DNA from: Steroidobacter denitrificans | GTDB taxonomy: Bacteria; Pseudomonadota; Gammaproteobacteria; Steroidobacterales; Steroidobacteraceae | Assembly: GCF_001579945.1 (NCBI RefSeq) | Contig: NZ_CP011971.1 | Coordinates: forward strand, 3,346,030 to 3,410,029 | DNA length: 64,000 bases | Direction of reading: 5' to 3' | Part shown: positions 18,681-26,879 of the stretch, piece after piece | Layout of the letters: every line of letters begins with the position of its first letter | Numbering within the stretch: the first letter of the stretch is position 1 | Notes under the pieces: model-generated | The model's input: only the letters and a program-made list of their open reading frames with translations | Database searches by the model: none | Told to the model about the DNA's origin: nothing | Program-made: the position numbers and the translations under genes

Positions 18681-20915
18681 ATGTCCAACCTCTTCCCGAT
18701 CCAGTATGGCCGGCTGGCCGCGCTCACCACCACACTGCTGTACTCCACCCTCTCGCTGGCGCAGACGACCACCTCCACCCGGGATCCCGCCATACTCGAC
18801 ACCGTGATCGTCAACGCCTACCGAGTCATCAACGAAACCTCCGGCGCCACCAAGACCGACACGCCGATCGCCGAAACCGCCAAATCGGTGTCGGTGATCG
18901 CCCGCGAAGAACTCGACGCGCGCGGTGTGACGAATCTCAACGAGGCCATGCGCTACGTCGCCGGCGTAGTATTGGAAAGCACCGGCAATGATAACCGCTA
19001 CGATGATTTTCGCATCCGCGGCTTCGCCGCCGGCAGCGAAAGCGGCACCACCACCATCGACGGCATGCGCGCGCCGCCGATCGGTACGGCGTGGAACCGG
19101 GGCAAAATCGATAGTTGGAATCTGGAACGGATCGAAGTGCTGAAAGGTCCTTCCGCAGTGATGTACGGCCAGATGGCTCCCGGCGGCATCGTCAACCAGG
19201 CCAGCAAGCTGCCCAGCGCCGCCCAGCAGCAAATATTGCAACTGGACATAGACGGTTACGGTATGTACAGCGCCGCCTTTGATGCGGGCGCTGGCACCGG
19301 TGACAACCGCCACCTCTTTCGCCTGGTCGGCCGTTACAGTGACGGCGACACTCAGATCGACACCGTAGAACAGCAACACTGGTTCCTGGCGCCCAGCTAC
19401 ACCTTGCAGATCGCTGAAAAAACCCGCCTGACGCTGCTGGGTCTGTACCAGGAGGACGATGGCGGCTCGACCTATCAATTCCTGCCAATGGACGGCACGT
19501 TGGTCGCGGCGGCCAACGGCTATATGAAGAACGATACATTCATCGGCGAGCCGAGCTGGGATACCTGGGACCGCACCGTCTGGAGCGCCGGCTGGCTGCT
19601 CGAGCACTCATTCAACGACCAGTGGACGCTGAGCCAGAGCGCGCGGCGCATGCATGTGGATTCGCTGTACCGTGGCATTGTCACCAACGGCGCGCTCGGC
19701 CCCGATGGCCGCACCCAGGCGCGCCGGCAGGTCGCCGGTACGGGCGATGCCGACGGCGATAGCGTCGACACCCGCCTGGTCGGCAAATTCGCCATCGGAA
19801 CGCTCGAACACACCCTGCTGCTGGGCGTGGACTGGCGGCAAGGAGACTATGACAACGCCCGCCTGACCTATGCCAATCCAGCCAGCATCGATATCTTCGC
19901 TCCGGTACATACCGGTCACTCCACCACCCTCAATTCCATTGGCTACAGCGGCGGTAAAAACACTCAGACCGGTGCCTACCTGCAGGATCAGATCGCATTG
20001 AACCATTGGCGCTTCACCGCCGGCGGCCGCTATGACTGGACCAAGGACGACATCTGGAGCCAGAACTACAATGCCCTCACCAGCCTCTTCGCTCCGCGAA
20101 CGACATCGAAGGTCAAGAACGAAGCCTTCAGCGCCAATGCGGGTGTGCTGTACGTATTCGACAACGGCTTTTCACCCTACCTGAGCTATTCGGAATCGTT
20201 TCAACCGTCCAGTTACGACAGTAGCTACAGCTACGACGCCAGCACATTCGATCCGGTCAGGGGCAAGCAGTGGGAAATCGGCGTGAAGTATCAACCGGCC
20301 AGCTTCGATGGCCTGTTAACGCTGGCCGCCTACGATCTGCGCCAGAAGGATGTGGCCGTTCCCAATACGGATGTCGGCTCGGTCTGCGGCCCCACCGGTA
20401 CCAGTGCGTGCTATATCGGCGGCGGCGAATCCCGCGTGCGCGGCATCGAACTGGAAGCGCGCGTCACTCCCATCGAAGGCTTCAGCGTGATCGGCGCAGT
20501 ATCGCGGATGGAATCTGAATATATACGCAGCAACAACGTCTATGAAGGCAAGGATCTGGCCATGGTGCCGGATTGGCTGGCCTCGCTGTGGGGCGACTAC
20601 ACCTTCCACTCAGGCGCATTGAACGGCTTCAGCATCGCCACCGGTCTGCGCTACAACGGCGAGAGCTACATTGTCGGCAATAGCCGCAGCATTGCCGGCG
20701 GCAGCGGCTATCCGGACACCATCCCGTCATATACGCTGTGGGACGCAGCGATTCGTCTGGATCTGTCGCAGATTACCCAAACCAGCCTGCTCCTGTCACT
20801 GAACGCCAGCAACCTGACCGACAAGCGCTACGTCACCACCTGTACCGGCACATCATCGTGCTGGTACGGCAGCGGCCGTACGATCACCGCCAACGCCCGA
20901 TGGAACTGGCGGTGA
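18681..20915 (+). CDS. TonB-dependent ferric siderophore receptor
   Basis: Outer-membrane 22-strand barrel that imports a ferric chelate with TonB energy. A signal peptide ends around residue 28 (LSLAQT). The Ton box lies near ILDTVIVNA, followed by the plug domain (TDTPIAETAKSVSVI; NLNEAMRYVAGV; RIRGF; IEVLKGPSAVMYGQMAPGG), which is the FhuE/FpvA/FoxA-type siderophore receptor pattern. The barrel ends with aromatic WNWR, close to the standard terminal aromatic. Length 744 aa; no N-terminal signalling (STN) domain, so it is not a transducer. Downstream genes are small membrane proteins and a PepSY protein. The siderophore cannot be named. Confidence 0.92.
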   Translation: MSNLFPIQYGRLAALTTTLLYSTLSLAQTTTSTRDPAILDTVIVNAYRVINETSGATKTDTPIAETAKSVSVIAREELDARGVTNLNEAMRYVAGVVLESTGNDNRYDDFRIRGFAAGSESGTTTIDGMRAPPIGTAWNRGKIDSWNLERIEVLKGPSAVMYGQMAPGGIVNQASKLPSAAQQQILQLDIDGYGMYSAAFDAGAGTGDNRHLFRLVGRYSDGDTQIDTVEQQHWFLAPSYTLQIAEKTRLTLLGLYQEDDGGSTYQFLPMDGTLVAAANGYMKNDTFIGEPSWDTWDRTVWSAGWLLEHSFNDQWTLSQSARRMHVDSLYRGIVTNGALGPDGRTQARRQVAGTGDADGDSVDTRLVGKFAIGTLEHTLLLGVDWRQGDYDNARLTYANPASIDIFAPVHTGHSTTLNSIGYSGGKNTQTGAYLQDQIALNHWRFTAGGRYDWTKDDIWSQNYNALTSLFAPRTTSKVKNEAFSANAGVLYVFDNGFSPYLSYSESFQPSSYDSSYSYDASTFDPVRGKQWEIGVKYQPASFDGLLTLAAYDLRQKDVAVPNTDVGSVCGPTGTSACYIGGGESRVRGIELEARVTPIEGFSVIGAVSRMESEYIRSNNVYEGKDLAMVPDWLASLWGDYTFHSGALNGFSIATGLRYNGESYIVGNSRSIAGGSGYPDTIPSYTLWDAAIRLDLSQITQTSLLLSLNASNLTDKRYVTTCTGTSSCWYGSGRTITANARWNWR

Positions 20916-21021
20916 TCGCGTTCTTGCCCTTTGCCACCGCTGCTTGCTCGCAGGAGCAGCAGTGGCTGGGCGAATCATTACGTCGTCTGTTGATCGAGCG
21001 ATGGCGGAAGGACGGTTCTCG

Positions 21022-21303
21022 ATGACCGCATGGCTGTCCTTGCTGGCAATGCTGTCCGGTACTGGTGCCGCGGCGCTGTTCTATCTGGCCTCCCCGCAAC
21101 AACAATGGCGCGCGGCCGGGCCATGGCCGGCTCGCCAACGCTGGTGGCCGGGCTGCCTCTGCGCGCTGCTGTCACTGATCGTGATGACTCGACTGCTGGC
21201 ACCAAAGGAAGCGGCATTCGCATGGTGCGTGTTGCTAATGTTCGGTGGATCGGTCGCGCCGTTTCTGGGCGCATGGCGTGCGCGCGCAGGAAAAAGCGGA
21301 TGA
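21022..21303 (+). CDS. small iron-uptake-associated membrane protein (DUF3325-like)
   Basis: A 93-residue protein with three hydrophobic segments (about residues 3-23, 44-60 and 66-85) separated by short basic loops. Small proteins of this kind (annotated DUF3325 or DUF3649) commonly sit between a siderophore receptor and a PepSY-helix protein, as here. The start at ATG 21022 is supported by GGAAGGACGG upstream; the frame is open 26 codons earlier without a binding site. The stop overlaps the next ATG by four bases. Function is not known; family assignment is from context and hydropathy. Confidence 0.6.
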   Translation: MTAWLSLLAMLSGTGAAALFYLASPQQQWRAAGPWPARQRWWPGCLCALLSLIVMTRLLAPKEAAFAWCVLLMFGGSVAPFLGAWRARAGKSG

Positions 21304-21605
21304 ACGGAACGACTCGACGGAAGCTGGACAGCCGCCATTGGTTCGGCAAGACCAGCGCCGGCGTGGTGCTCGGCTACACCTTGTCGGTGGCGCTGAGCGG
21401 CGTGATCGCCGGGCTGACGCCCGCAGGATTCGGCGGCGGCAGCGGCAAGATCCAGTTCAACATGTGGATGATCGCGCCGCTGTGGGCCTGCGTGCTGGGC
21501 TTCGTCTACCTGTTCCGCGACAGCCTGCGCGCCTGGCTGTGGCTGGGACTGGCGAACGTAGCAGCGTTCAGCCTGCTGTGGACGGTAAAATCATGGCTGG
21601 GATGA
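21300..21605 (+). CDS. small iron-uptake-associated membrane protein (DUF3649-like)
   Basis: A 101-residue protein with three predicted membrane helices (about 18-40, 52-70 and 77-97). The pattern KTSAGVVLGYTLSVALSG near the N-terminus, KIQFNMWMIAPLW in the middle and LRAWLWLGLAN near the end matches my memory of DUF3649-type proteins found in iron-uptake operons. ATG 21300 overlaps the preceding stop (ATGA). The next gene starts eight bases after its stop, so the three form one unit. Exact role unknown; an accessory to siderophore-iron reduction is possible. Confidence 0.6.
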   Translation: MNGTTRRKLDSRHWFGKTSAGVVLGYTLSVALSGVIAGLTPAGFGGGSGKIQFNMWMIAPLWACVLGFVYLFRDSLRAWLWLGLANVAAFSLLWTVKSWLG

Positions 21606-21612
21606 AGCTGAC

Positions 21613-23202
21613 ATGAAGATCGGCAGCGATGTCATCAAAGTCTACAAGGACGTGCACATCTGGATCGGCATCATCTGCGGACTGCTGCTCTTCATCGCGT
21701 TCTATGCCGGCGCGATCACCCTGTTCGAAAAGCCGCTGGAGCGCTGGGCAACGCCGCCCTCGGCACTCGCAAAGGCACCGCCGCTGAAAGATGCCGAAAG
21801 GCTGCTGGCGGCCGTGCTCGCAGCATATCCGGAAGCGGCCAATCGTTATTCCATCGTCGTCGCGCCCACGCCGGACCAGCCGGCACGGGTGACCTGGGCC
21901 AAGCGCGGCGAGCGCCCGCGTCAGCTGATCGAGTATGGCGCCAGCTTCTCGTCCGACGGCAGCCTGCAGGTCGAAAAGCTGCGCAAAGCCGAGGTCGCAC
22001 AACGGGTCGATCGTATGCACCAGTTCGTCGGTCTGCCGCTGCCCGACGACATCGCCCGCATCATCATGGGCGCGGTAGCGCTGGCCTATGCCGTAGCGTT
22101 GTTGTCGGGATTGATCGTGCTGCTGCCGACGCTGGCTGAGGATGTGTTCGCGCTGCGCATCGGCAAGAATCTCAAGCGCACGTGGCTGGATACGCATAAT
22201 GCATTGGGCATCTTCAGCCTGCCGTTCCATTTGATGATCGCTCTGACCAGCGTGGTATTTGCCTTCCATACACCGTTTTATGCGACTCAGGCGAAAGCGC
22301 TGTACGGCGGGCAGATCGATTGGGGCGAGCATGAACCGCCCCCGACCGGTATCACACCGCTATCAGCCAGCGAATTGCTGGCCCGCGCCAACACGCAATT
22401 ATCTGGATTCGAGGTATACAGATTCGACTTCCAGAAGAACCGCGATGGCCTGCTCGAAACAGGCATCATTGGATTGGATATACGCCGTGGCGCACGCGGA
22501 CGCACCTACATGCGAACCCACGTCGACCCGTACACCGGCAGGATCGATACCCACGATCTGCCCGGTCATATGGACGGCTGGAACGAGGCGGTCAACGCCT
22601 TTTTTGCGCTGCATTTCGGCAGCTACGGCGGCAACGCAGTGCGCTGGTTGTATCTGTTGATGGGACTGGCCGGCGCAGCACTGTTCTATACCGGCAATCT
22701 GCTGTGGATGGAATCGCGACGCAAAAAACAGCGCGGCTCGGTACCAGTAGTGCAGGAGCGCTCAGCGCGAGTTCTGGCCGAGCTGACCGTCGGTATCGCA
22801 TTCGGCAGCATCGCCGGAATCTCAACCACGATTGCCGCGGCAAAGTGGTTACCGGCGCAGGTAGAGGACCTGGCGTTCTGGCACGACACAATCTACTACG
22901 CTGTATTCTTCGCCTCGGTCGGCTGGGCATTGCGACGCGGTGCAGCACGCAGTGCCCGCGAACTACTGTGGCTGTGTGCGCTGGCAACCCTGCTCATTCC
23001 GCTGAGCAGTCTGGCAGGCGTCTGGGGCATCGGCGGCGCCTGGAACCATCCCGGCACCACGGCAATCGACCTGACCGCATTGATAGCGGCGCCGGTATTC
23101 CTGCTGATCGCGCAACATGCTCGCCGACGCGCATGCATGGGCCATACTGACAGCGTATGGTCGGTGGCGCTGGCTGCGGATGCCGGCGCTCAATCCCCTT
23201 GA
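21613..23202 (+). CDS. PepSY-associated transmembrane protein, putative siderophore-iron reductase
   Basis: Large inner-membrane protein (529 aa) of the PepSY_TM family, related to PiuB/FoxB-type proteins thought to reduce or release iron from imported siderophores. The opening YKDVHIWIGIICGLLLFIAFYAG is the typical first helix with a conserved His; another helix pair surrounds residue 155-180 with WLDTHNALGIFSLPFHLMIA (His residues suited to heme or iron contact). A long periplasmic PepSY segment and four to five C-terminal helices follow. It closes the Fur-boxed receptor operon. Reductase activity is an inference from homologues and context. Confidence 0.8.
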   Translation: MKIGSDVIKVYKDVHIWIGIICGLLLFIAFYAGAITLFEKPLERWATPPSALAKAPPLKDAERLLAAVLAAYPEAANRYSIVVAPTPDQPARVTWAKRGERPRQLIEYGASFSSDGSLQVEKLRKAEVAQRVDRMHQFVGLPLPDDIARIIMGAVALAYAVALLSGLIVLLPTLAEDVFALRIGKNLKRTWLDTHNALGIFSLPFHLMIALTSVVFAFHTPFYATQAKALYGGQIDWGEHEPPPTGITPLSASELLARANTQLSGFEVYRFDFQKNRDGLLETGIIGLDIRRGARGRTYMRTHVDPYTGRIDTHDLPGHMDGWNEAVNAFFALHFGSYGGNAVRWLYLLMGLAGAALFYTGNLLWMESRRKKQRGSVPVVQERSARVLAELTVGIAFGSIAGISTTIAAAKWLPAQVEDLAFWHDTIYYAVFFASVGWALRRGAARSARELLWLCALATLLIPLSSLAGVWGIGGAWNHPGTTAIDLTALIAAPVFLLIAQHARRRACMGHTDSVWSVALAADAGAQSP

Positions 23203-23516
23203 TAGCAGGAATCACCACCTCATCGTCGGCATGACGCTGCACTACATCGCGGTTCGACACGCGAGCTTCGAGCACAAAGCCAGCATATCCACGCTACGCG
23301 CTACCGGGGTATACCGCTATTGATTTGCGAACAGGCGCCGGCCTGGGCAACATACGGCTACCGCCCAGGACATTCGGACTGAGTCTCTACCGGGGAACGA
23401 ATCCGAACGCTGGGGTATTATAGTCTTTCGTCCCCAACTCGGCTGGAACGCGCAAGTCGCGTTTCGCCATGCCGACCGATTCCACCGAGTAACAACTCAT
23501 CAGAGGTGCTGCCGTC
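23203..23516. other. intergenic region, possible promoter with flanking inverted repeat
   Basis: 314 bases without a gene. TATTAT (23416-23421) could be a -10 box for the following gene. It lies between the arms of an imperfect inverted repeat, GGGGAACGAA (23392-23401) and TTCGTCCCC (23427-23435), which would pair with one bulged base. No clear -35 element is seen. AGAGGTG before 23517 is the ribosome binding site of the next gene. Confidence 0.4.
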
Positions 23517-24524
23517 ATGCGCTTACAGGAAATCATGAATACCGAGGTCGTGACCATCGGTCCGGAAGCAACAGCAAATCAGGCCTGGACCTTGATGGAG
23601 CGCAAGCGCATACGCCATCTGCTTGTCATGGAAGAGGGGCATCTCGTGGGCGTAATCTCCGAGCGGGACCTTGGAGGCCGTAAGGGTAGCGCGGTACGCA
23701 GAGGTCGCAAGGTGGAAGAGCTGATGGTAGAGGAAACAGCCAGCGCATCCCCGAGGACCACGCTGCGCCAGGCGGCGAACCTCATGCGCAGCCGGCTCAT
23801 CGGCTCGCTGCCGGTGCTGGAGGATGGACGTATCGTCGGCATCGTGACCGCGACGGATGTACTGGAGGAACTCGGACGTGGATCCACCCGTCCTGCCGTC
23901 CAGGCGAAACGGCGATCCATGCGGCTGGCGCCTGTAGCGACGCGGCGAAAGTCCCCAGCCAAGCAGGTTGGTACCGCCAAGCGCGGACGGAGCATCGCCA
24001 AACAGATAAAGCGCTCCGCAAAATCCAAACGCGGCTCCGCCCGGGACAGCGGCGGCGGCGATCCTCCCGCGCGACGCTCCAAGACCGATGCTCCGACGCG
24101 TGCTCCCATGGCTGCACGCGTGCCACGACGGGCCAAGCAGCTCGCAGGGCGTACGGCATCAGCGGAAGTTCCAGTCCACATCCGTGCCGCAGGGACGCAG
24201 CTCGAGCCCAGCGACAGGGACTACATCCGGCGCAAACTCGGACGCAAGCTCGGCAAGTTCGCCACGTCGATCGAGCGCGTCAGCGTGCGCGTCGAGGACA
24301 TCAATGGGCCTCGCGGGGGCATCGACAAGCGCTGCCGCATCAAGGTGGTGCTGAGCGGCCTGCCGAGCGTCATGGCGGAGGAGCGTCACGATACCGTGCA
24401 GGCGGCGGTCGATGCCGCCCTGACGACAGCGGAACGCGCGGTCCGCCAGCCCGTGCGGCGGCGACGTATGCAGCCGATGAGGCGTCGCAATACATCGAAA
24501 TTGCATACCCTCGACCTGGTATGA
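23517..24524 (+). CDS. CBS-pair protein fused to an HPF/RaiA-like ribosome-binding domain
   Basis: A 335-residue fusion. Residues 1-120 are a pair of CBS domains (MNTEVVTIGPEA; HLLVMEEGHLVGVISERDL; GSLPVLEDGRIVGIVTATDV), a module that senses adenine nucleotides. Residues 121-217 are a low-complexity linker very rich in Lys, Arg, Ser and Ala. Residues 218-312 resemble the hibernation-promoting-factor/RaiA fold (PVHIRAAGTQLEP start, a KLGRKLGKFATSIERVSVRV helix-strand pair, CRIKVVLSG, and a DTVQAAVDAALTTAERAVR helix). A basic tail ends the protein. ATG 23517 follows AGAGGTG. I infer a stress-responsive ribosome-associated protein switched by nucleotide binding. The next genes make NAD and PRPP. 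The HPF assignment rests on motif pattern, not alignment. Confidence 0.75.
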   Translation: MRLQEIMNTEVVTIGPEATANQAWTLMERKRIRHLLVMEEGHLVGVISERDLGGRKGSAVRRGRKVEELMVEETASASPRTTLRQAANLMRSRLIGSLPVLEDGRIVGIVTATDVLEELGRGSTRPAVQAKRRSMRLAPVATRRKSPAKQVGTAKRGRSIAKQIKRSAKSKRGSARDSGGGDPPARRSKTDAPTRAPMAARVPRRAKQLAGRTASAEVPVHIRAAGTQLEPSDRDYIRRKLGRKLGKFATSIERVSVRVEDINGPRGGIDKRCRIKVVLSGLPSVMAEERHDTVQAAVDAALTTAERAVRQPVRRRRMQPMRRRNTSKLHTLDLV

Positions 24525-24640
24525 ATCCCGCAGCTTTCGAACTAGAGGCGCTCCGCCGGATCATTCTTCGCGTGACGCCACGCACGACAGGTTCAACACC
24601 GAGCTCTTGTATCCGTTTCATGTGCGCCGCTACTAGAGCA

Positions 24641-24654
24641 AGCGCCATGGCGCT
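24641..24654. repeat. 14-bp perfect palindrome at the nicotinamidase stop
   Basis: AGCGCCATGGCGCT reads identically on both strands and overlaps the first two bases of the minus-strand stop codon of the nicotinamidase gene (24653-24655). It lies in the 128-base gap between convergent genes and might end transcripts, though no T-run follows. Confidence 0.3.
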
Positions 24655-25318
24655 AAAGAACCATTCCCTGGCGTGTGCTCGCCAAATGCTTGGAGTCGAT
24701 GACCTGCACATTTTTGTCATCGAGTGCGGCGCGTAAAACGTCATCGCCGGCCGGGTTCACCGAGCGCGTGAGATCCCAGATCACGGCCACCTCGAAACCC
24801 AGATCGGCAGCATCCTCGGCACTCCAGCGCACGCAGAAGTCGCGCGCGAGCCCGCAGACGTACGCCCGCTTGATGCCACGCTCACGAAGATAGCCCGCGA
24901 GCCCCGTCGCGGGCCGCTCGCCGTTCTCGTCCCAGTTGTTGCGGAAACCGCTGTAGGAGTCGACCTTGGGATCTGTGCCCTTGCGGATGATCGCATCGAC
25001 ATGCTCGAGCGGCAGCGAGTCATGTAGCGCGGCGCCGCGCGTGCCGGCTATGCAGTGGTCCGGCCAGAGCACCTGCTCGCGGCCATGAAGCAGCATCACC
25101 TCGAAGGGCGTGCGGCCGGCGTGGCTGCTCGCGAACGATACATGCCCGGCGGGATGCCAGTCCTGCGTCGCCACGACACAGTCGAACAAACACGATTCAA
25201 GCAACTCGCGGATCGGCGCCAGGATCGCTTCGCCGCCGGTCACGGCGAGCGCGCCCCCAGGCAGGAAATCATACTGAATATCGATCAGCAGCAACGCTGT
25301 TCGCGCTCTATCGTTCAC
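24653..25318 (-). CDS. pncA: nicotinamidase
   Basis: Hydrolyses nicotinamide to nicotinate, the entry step of NAD salvage. The cysteine hydrolase triad is visible: Asp in LLLIDIQYDF, Lys in IRKGTDPKVDSYSGF, and Cys in GLARDFCVRW. The metal site is DWHPAGH. The block VLWPDHCIAGT matches the PncA signature WPDHCV, separating it from isochorismatases. I use GTG at 25318 (221 aa), because ACGAGGAG stands seven bases before it; the TTG start 11 codons upstream would include that site. It lies downstream of pncB on the same strand with 176 bases between. Confidence 0.9.
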   Translation of the reverse strand: MNDRARTALLLIDIQYDFLPGGALAVTGGEAILAPIRELLESCLFDCVVATQDWHPAGHVSFASSHAGRTPFEVMLLHGREQVLWPDHCIAGTRGAALHDSLPLEHVDAIIRKGTDPKVDSYSGFRNNWDENGERPATGLAGYLRERGIKRAYVCGLARDFCVRWSAEDAADLGFEVAVIWDLTRSVNPAGDDVLRAALDDKNVQVIDSKHLASTRQGMVL

Positions 25319-25494
25319 GATGCGTCTCCTCGTATCGTCTTTCCGCGACAAGTATGCCCGAGGCTCACCGGTAGAAGTACGGACAGCGCGATTGGCCCGC
25401 GGGCGTTAACGTCATCCGAGAGCGGCTCGGACGGCCCGTCCGACGATCCGCCGGTGTTAAGAATGGTTGCTGGAGCCTGCGATTGGATACGCTG

Positions 25495-26856
25495 CTATGC
25501 CTGCAGGTCGATGCGACGATCGACCTCGCGCGCGAGAGTCTCGAGCGCCGGCGCAATTTCGACGGGATAGGCAGCGTGCCGCGTCAGCGAGCGCAGATCC
25601 TCCGGCAGGCGACGCAGTTCGTGCTCCACGCGCATGCGTATCGCATGGAGCGTGGGCGACGGCGCGACGCGCCGGCCGGCGCGCATGACGGGCTCGAGCA
25701 GCGCCTCTCCCGGCTGAGGGTCGTCCACGAGCGTAAGCACATCGCGCGTGAGTTTCCCGCGGCGGTCGTAGTGGCGAAAGACCTGCTTGGCGCCGGGCCA
25801 GGTCAACTTGCCACTGGACCGCTTGCGCCGCGCAATGCCGGCGTATTCCTGAAGCTTGTACGCGCAATCGAGCGCGGGTGCATCGCTCGAGACGTCGAGG
25901 CTCGTGCCGATACCGAAACCGTCGATCGGAGCGCCTTCTCCAAGCAGTCTTTGCACTTCGAGTTCATCGATACCGCCACTTGCAAAAATTCCGATCCGTG
26001 TCTGTCCCCCCTCGTCGAGAATTCGCCGCACGCGGTGCGCAAGCTGGCCCAGATCGCCGCTATCCAGGCGCACCGAATGGATATCTATGCCGGCAGCGGC
26101 AAGGCCACGGGTGAGACTCACCACGCGTTCGGCCCCGGTTTCAGTATCGTAGGTATCGATGAGCAGCACGATCGCCCCGCGATGGCAGCGCGCGAAGTTT
26201 TCGAATGCCGCAAGCTCGGAATCATGGGCTTCGATGAACGAATGCGCCATCGTACCGAAGACCGGTATGCCGAAGAGCCGTTTTGCGAGTACGGTCGCCG
26301 TGCCGGTGAATCCGGCAAGGTAGCTGGCGCGCGCGGCCAAGATGGCTGCTTCGGCGCCGTGCGAGCGGCGCATGCCGAAATCCACGAGCTGTTTGCCCGG
26401 TGCCGCGAGCACACAGCGAGCAGCCTTGGAAGCGATCAGCGTTTGATAATGCAGGATGTTGATCAAACGGCTCTCGACGAACTGCGCCTCCGCAAGAGGC
26501 GCAGTGACGCGCAGCAGCGGCTCGTTGCCGAAAATCGCCGTGCCTTCGGGCACGGCGTCGACGTCGCCGGTGAAATGCATCCCCTGGAGCGAATCGAGGA
26601 ACGCTTCCCCGAACAGTTCCGTGGATCGCAAGGTGTCGAGATCCGCCGTCGAGAATCGCAGGCCCGTGAGATAGTCGATGGCCTGATCGAGACCCGCGGC
26701 GATCAGGAAGTTACGCTGCGGAGGCAATCTGCGCACAAAGAATTCGAATATGGCCGTGTCGTTCATGCCGCGGTCGAAATACGCCTGCAGCATCGTGAAC
26801 TGGTACAAGTCGCACATGAGAGCGCTGTTGTGCCAGTCCGGCGAACGTTGTGTCAT
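25495..26856 (-). CDS. pncB: nicotinate phosphoribosyltransferase
   Basis: Joins nicotinate to PRPP, with ATP hydrolysis, to make nicotinate mononucleotide. Family marks are ALMCDLYQFTMLQAYF near the N-terminus, FFVRRLPPQRNFLIAAGL, the GTMAHSFIEAHDSE segment holding the phosphorylatable active-site histidine region, IHSVRLDSGDL and FASGGIDE. Length of 453 aa matches the bacterial PncB2-like class (440-460 aa), not the 400-aa E. coli class. GGAGAG precedes ATG 26856. It is divergent from the PRPP synthase gene with only 23 bases between start codons, and precedes pncA on its own strand. Confidence 0.93.
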   Translation of the reverse strand: MTQRSPDWHNSALMCDLYQFTMLQAYFDRGMNDTAIFEFFVRRLPPQRNFLIAAGLDQAIDYLTGLRFSTADLDTLRSTELFGEAFLDSLQGMHFTGDVDAVPEGTAIFGNEPLLRVTAPLAEAQFVESRLINILHYQTLIASKAARCVLAAPGKQLVDFGMRRSHGAEAAILAARASYLAGFTGTATVLAKRLFGIPVFGTMAHSFIEAHDSELAAFENFARCHRGAIVLLIDTYDTETGAERVVSLTRGLAAAGIDIHSVRLDSGDLGQLAHRVRRILDEGGQTRIGIFASGGIDELEVQRLLGEGAPIDGFGIGTSLDVSSDAPALDCAYKLQEYAGIARRKRSSGKLTWPGAKQVFRHYDRRGKLTRDVLTLVDDPQPGEALLEPVMRAGRRVAPSPTLHAIRMRVEHELRRLPEDLRSLTRHAAYPVEIAPALETLAREVDRRIDLQA

Positions 26857-26879
26857 TGGCGCTCTCCAGTGATTCGGAC

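Noticed and set aside
23320-23333. Possible FNR/ANR box (TTGAT) before the CBS-HPF gene
   Set aside because: Only the left half-site matches; the right half is GAACA rather than ATCAA.
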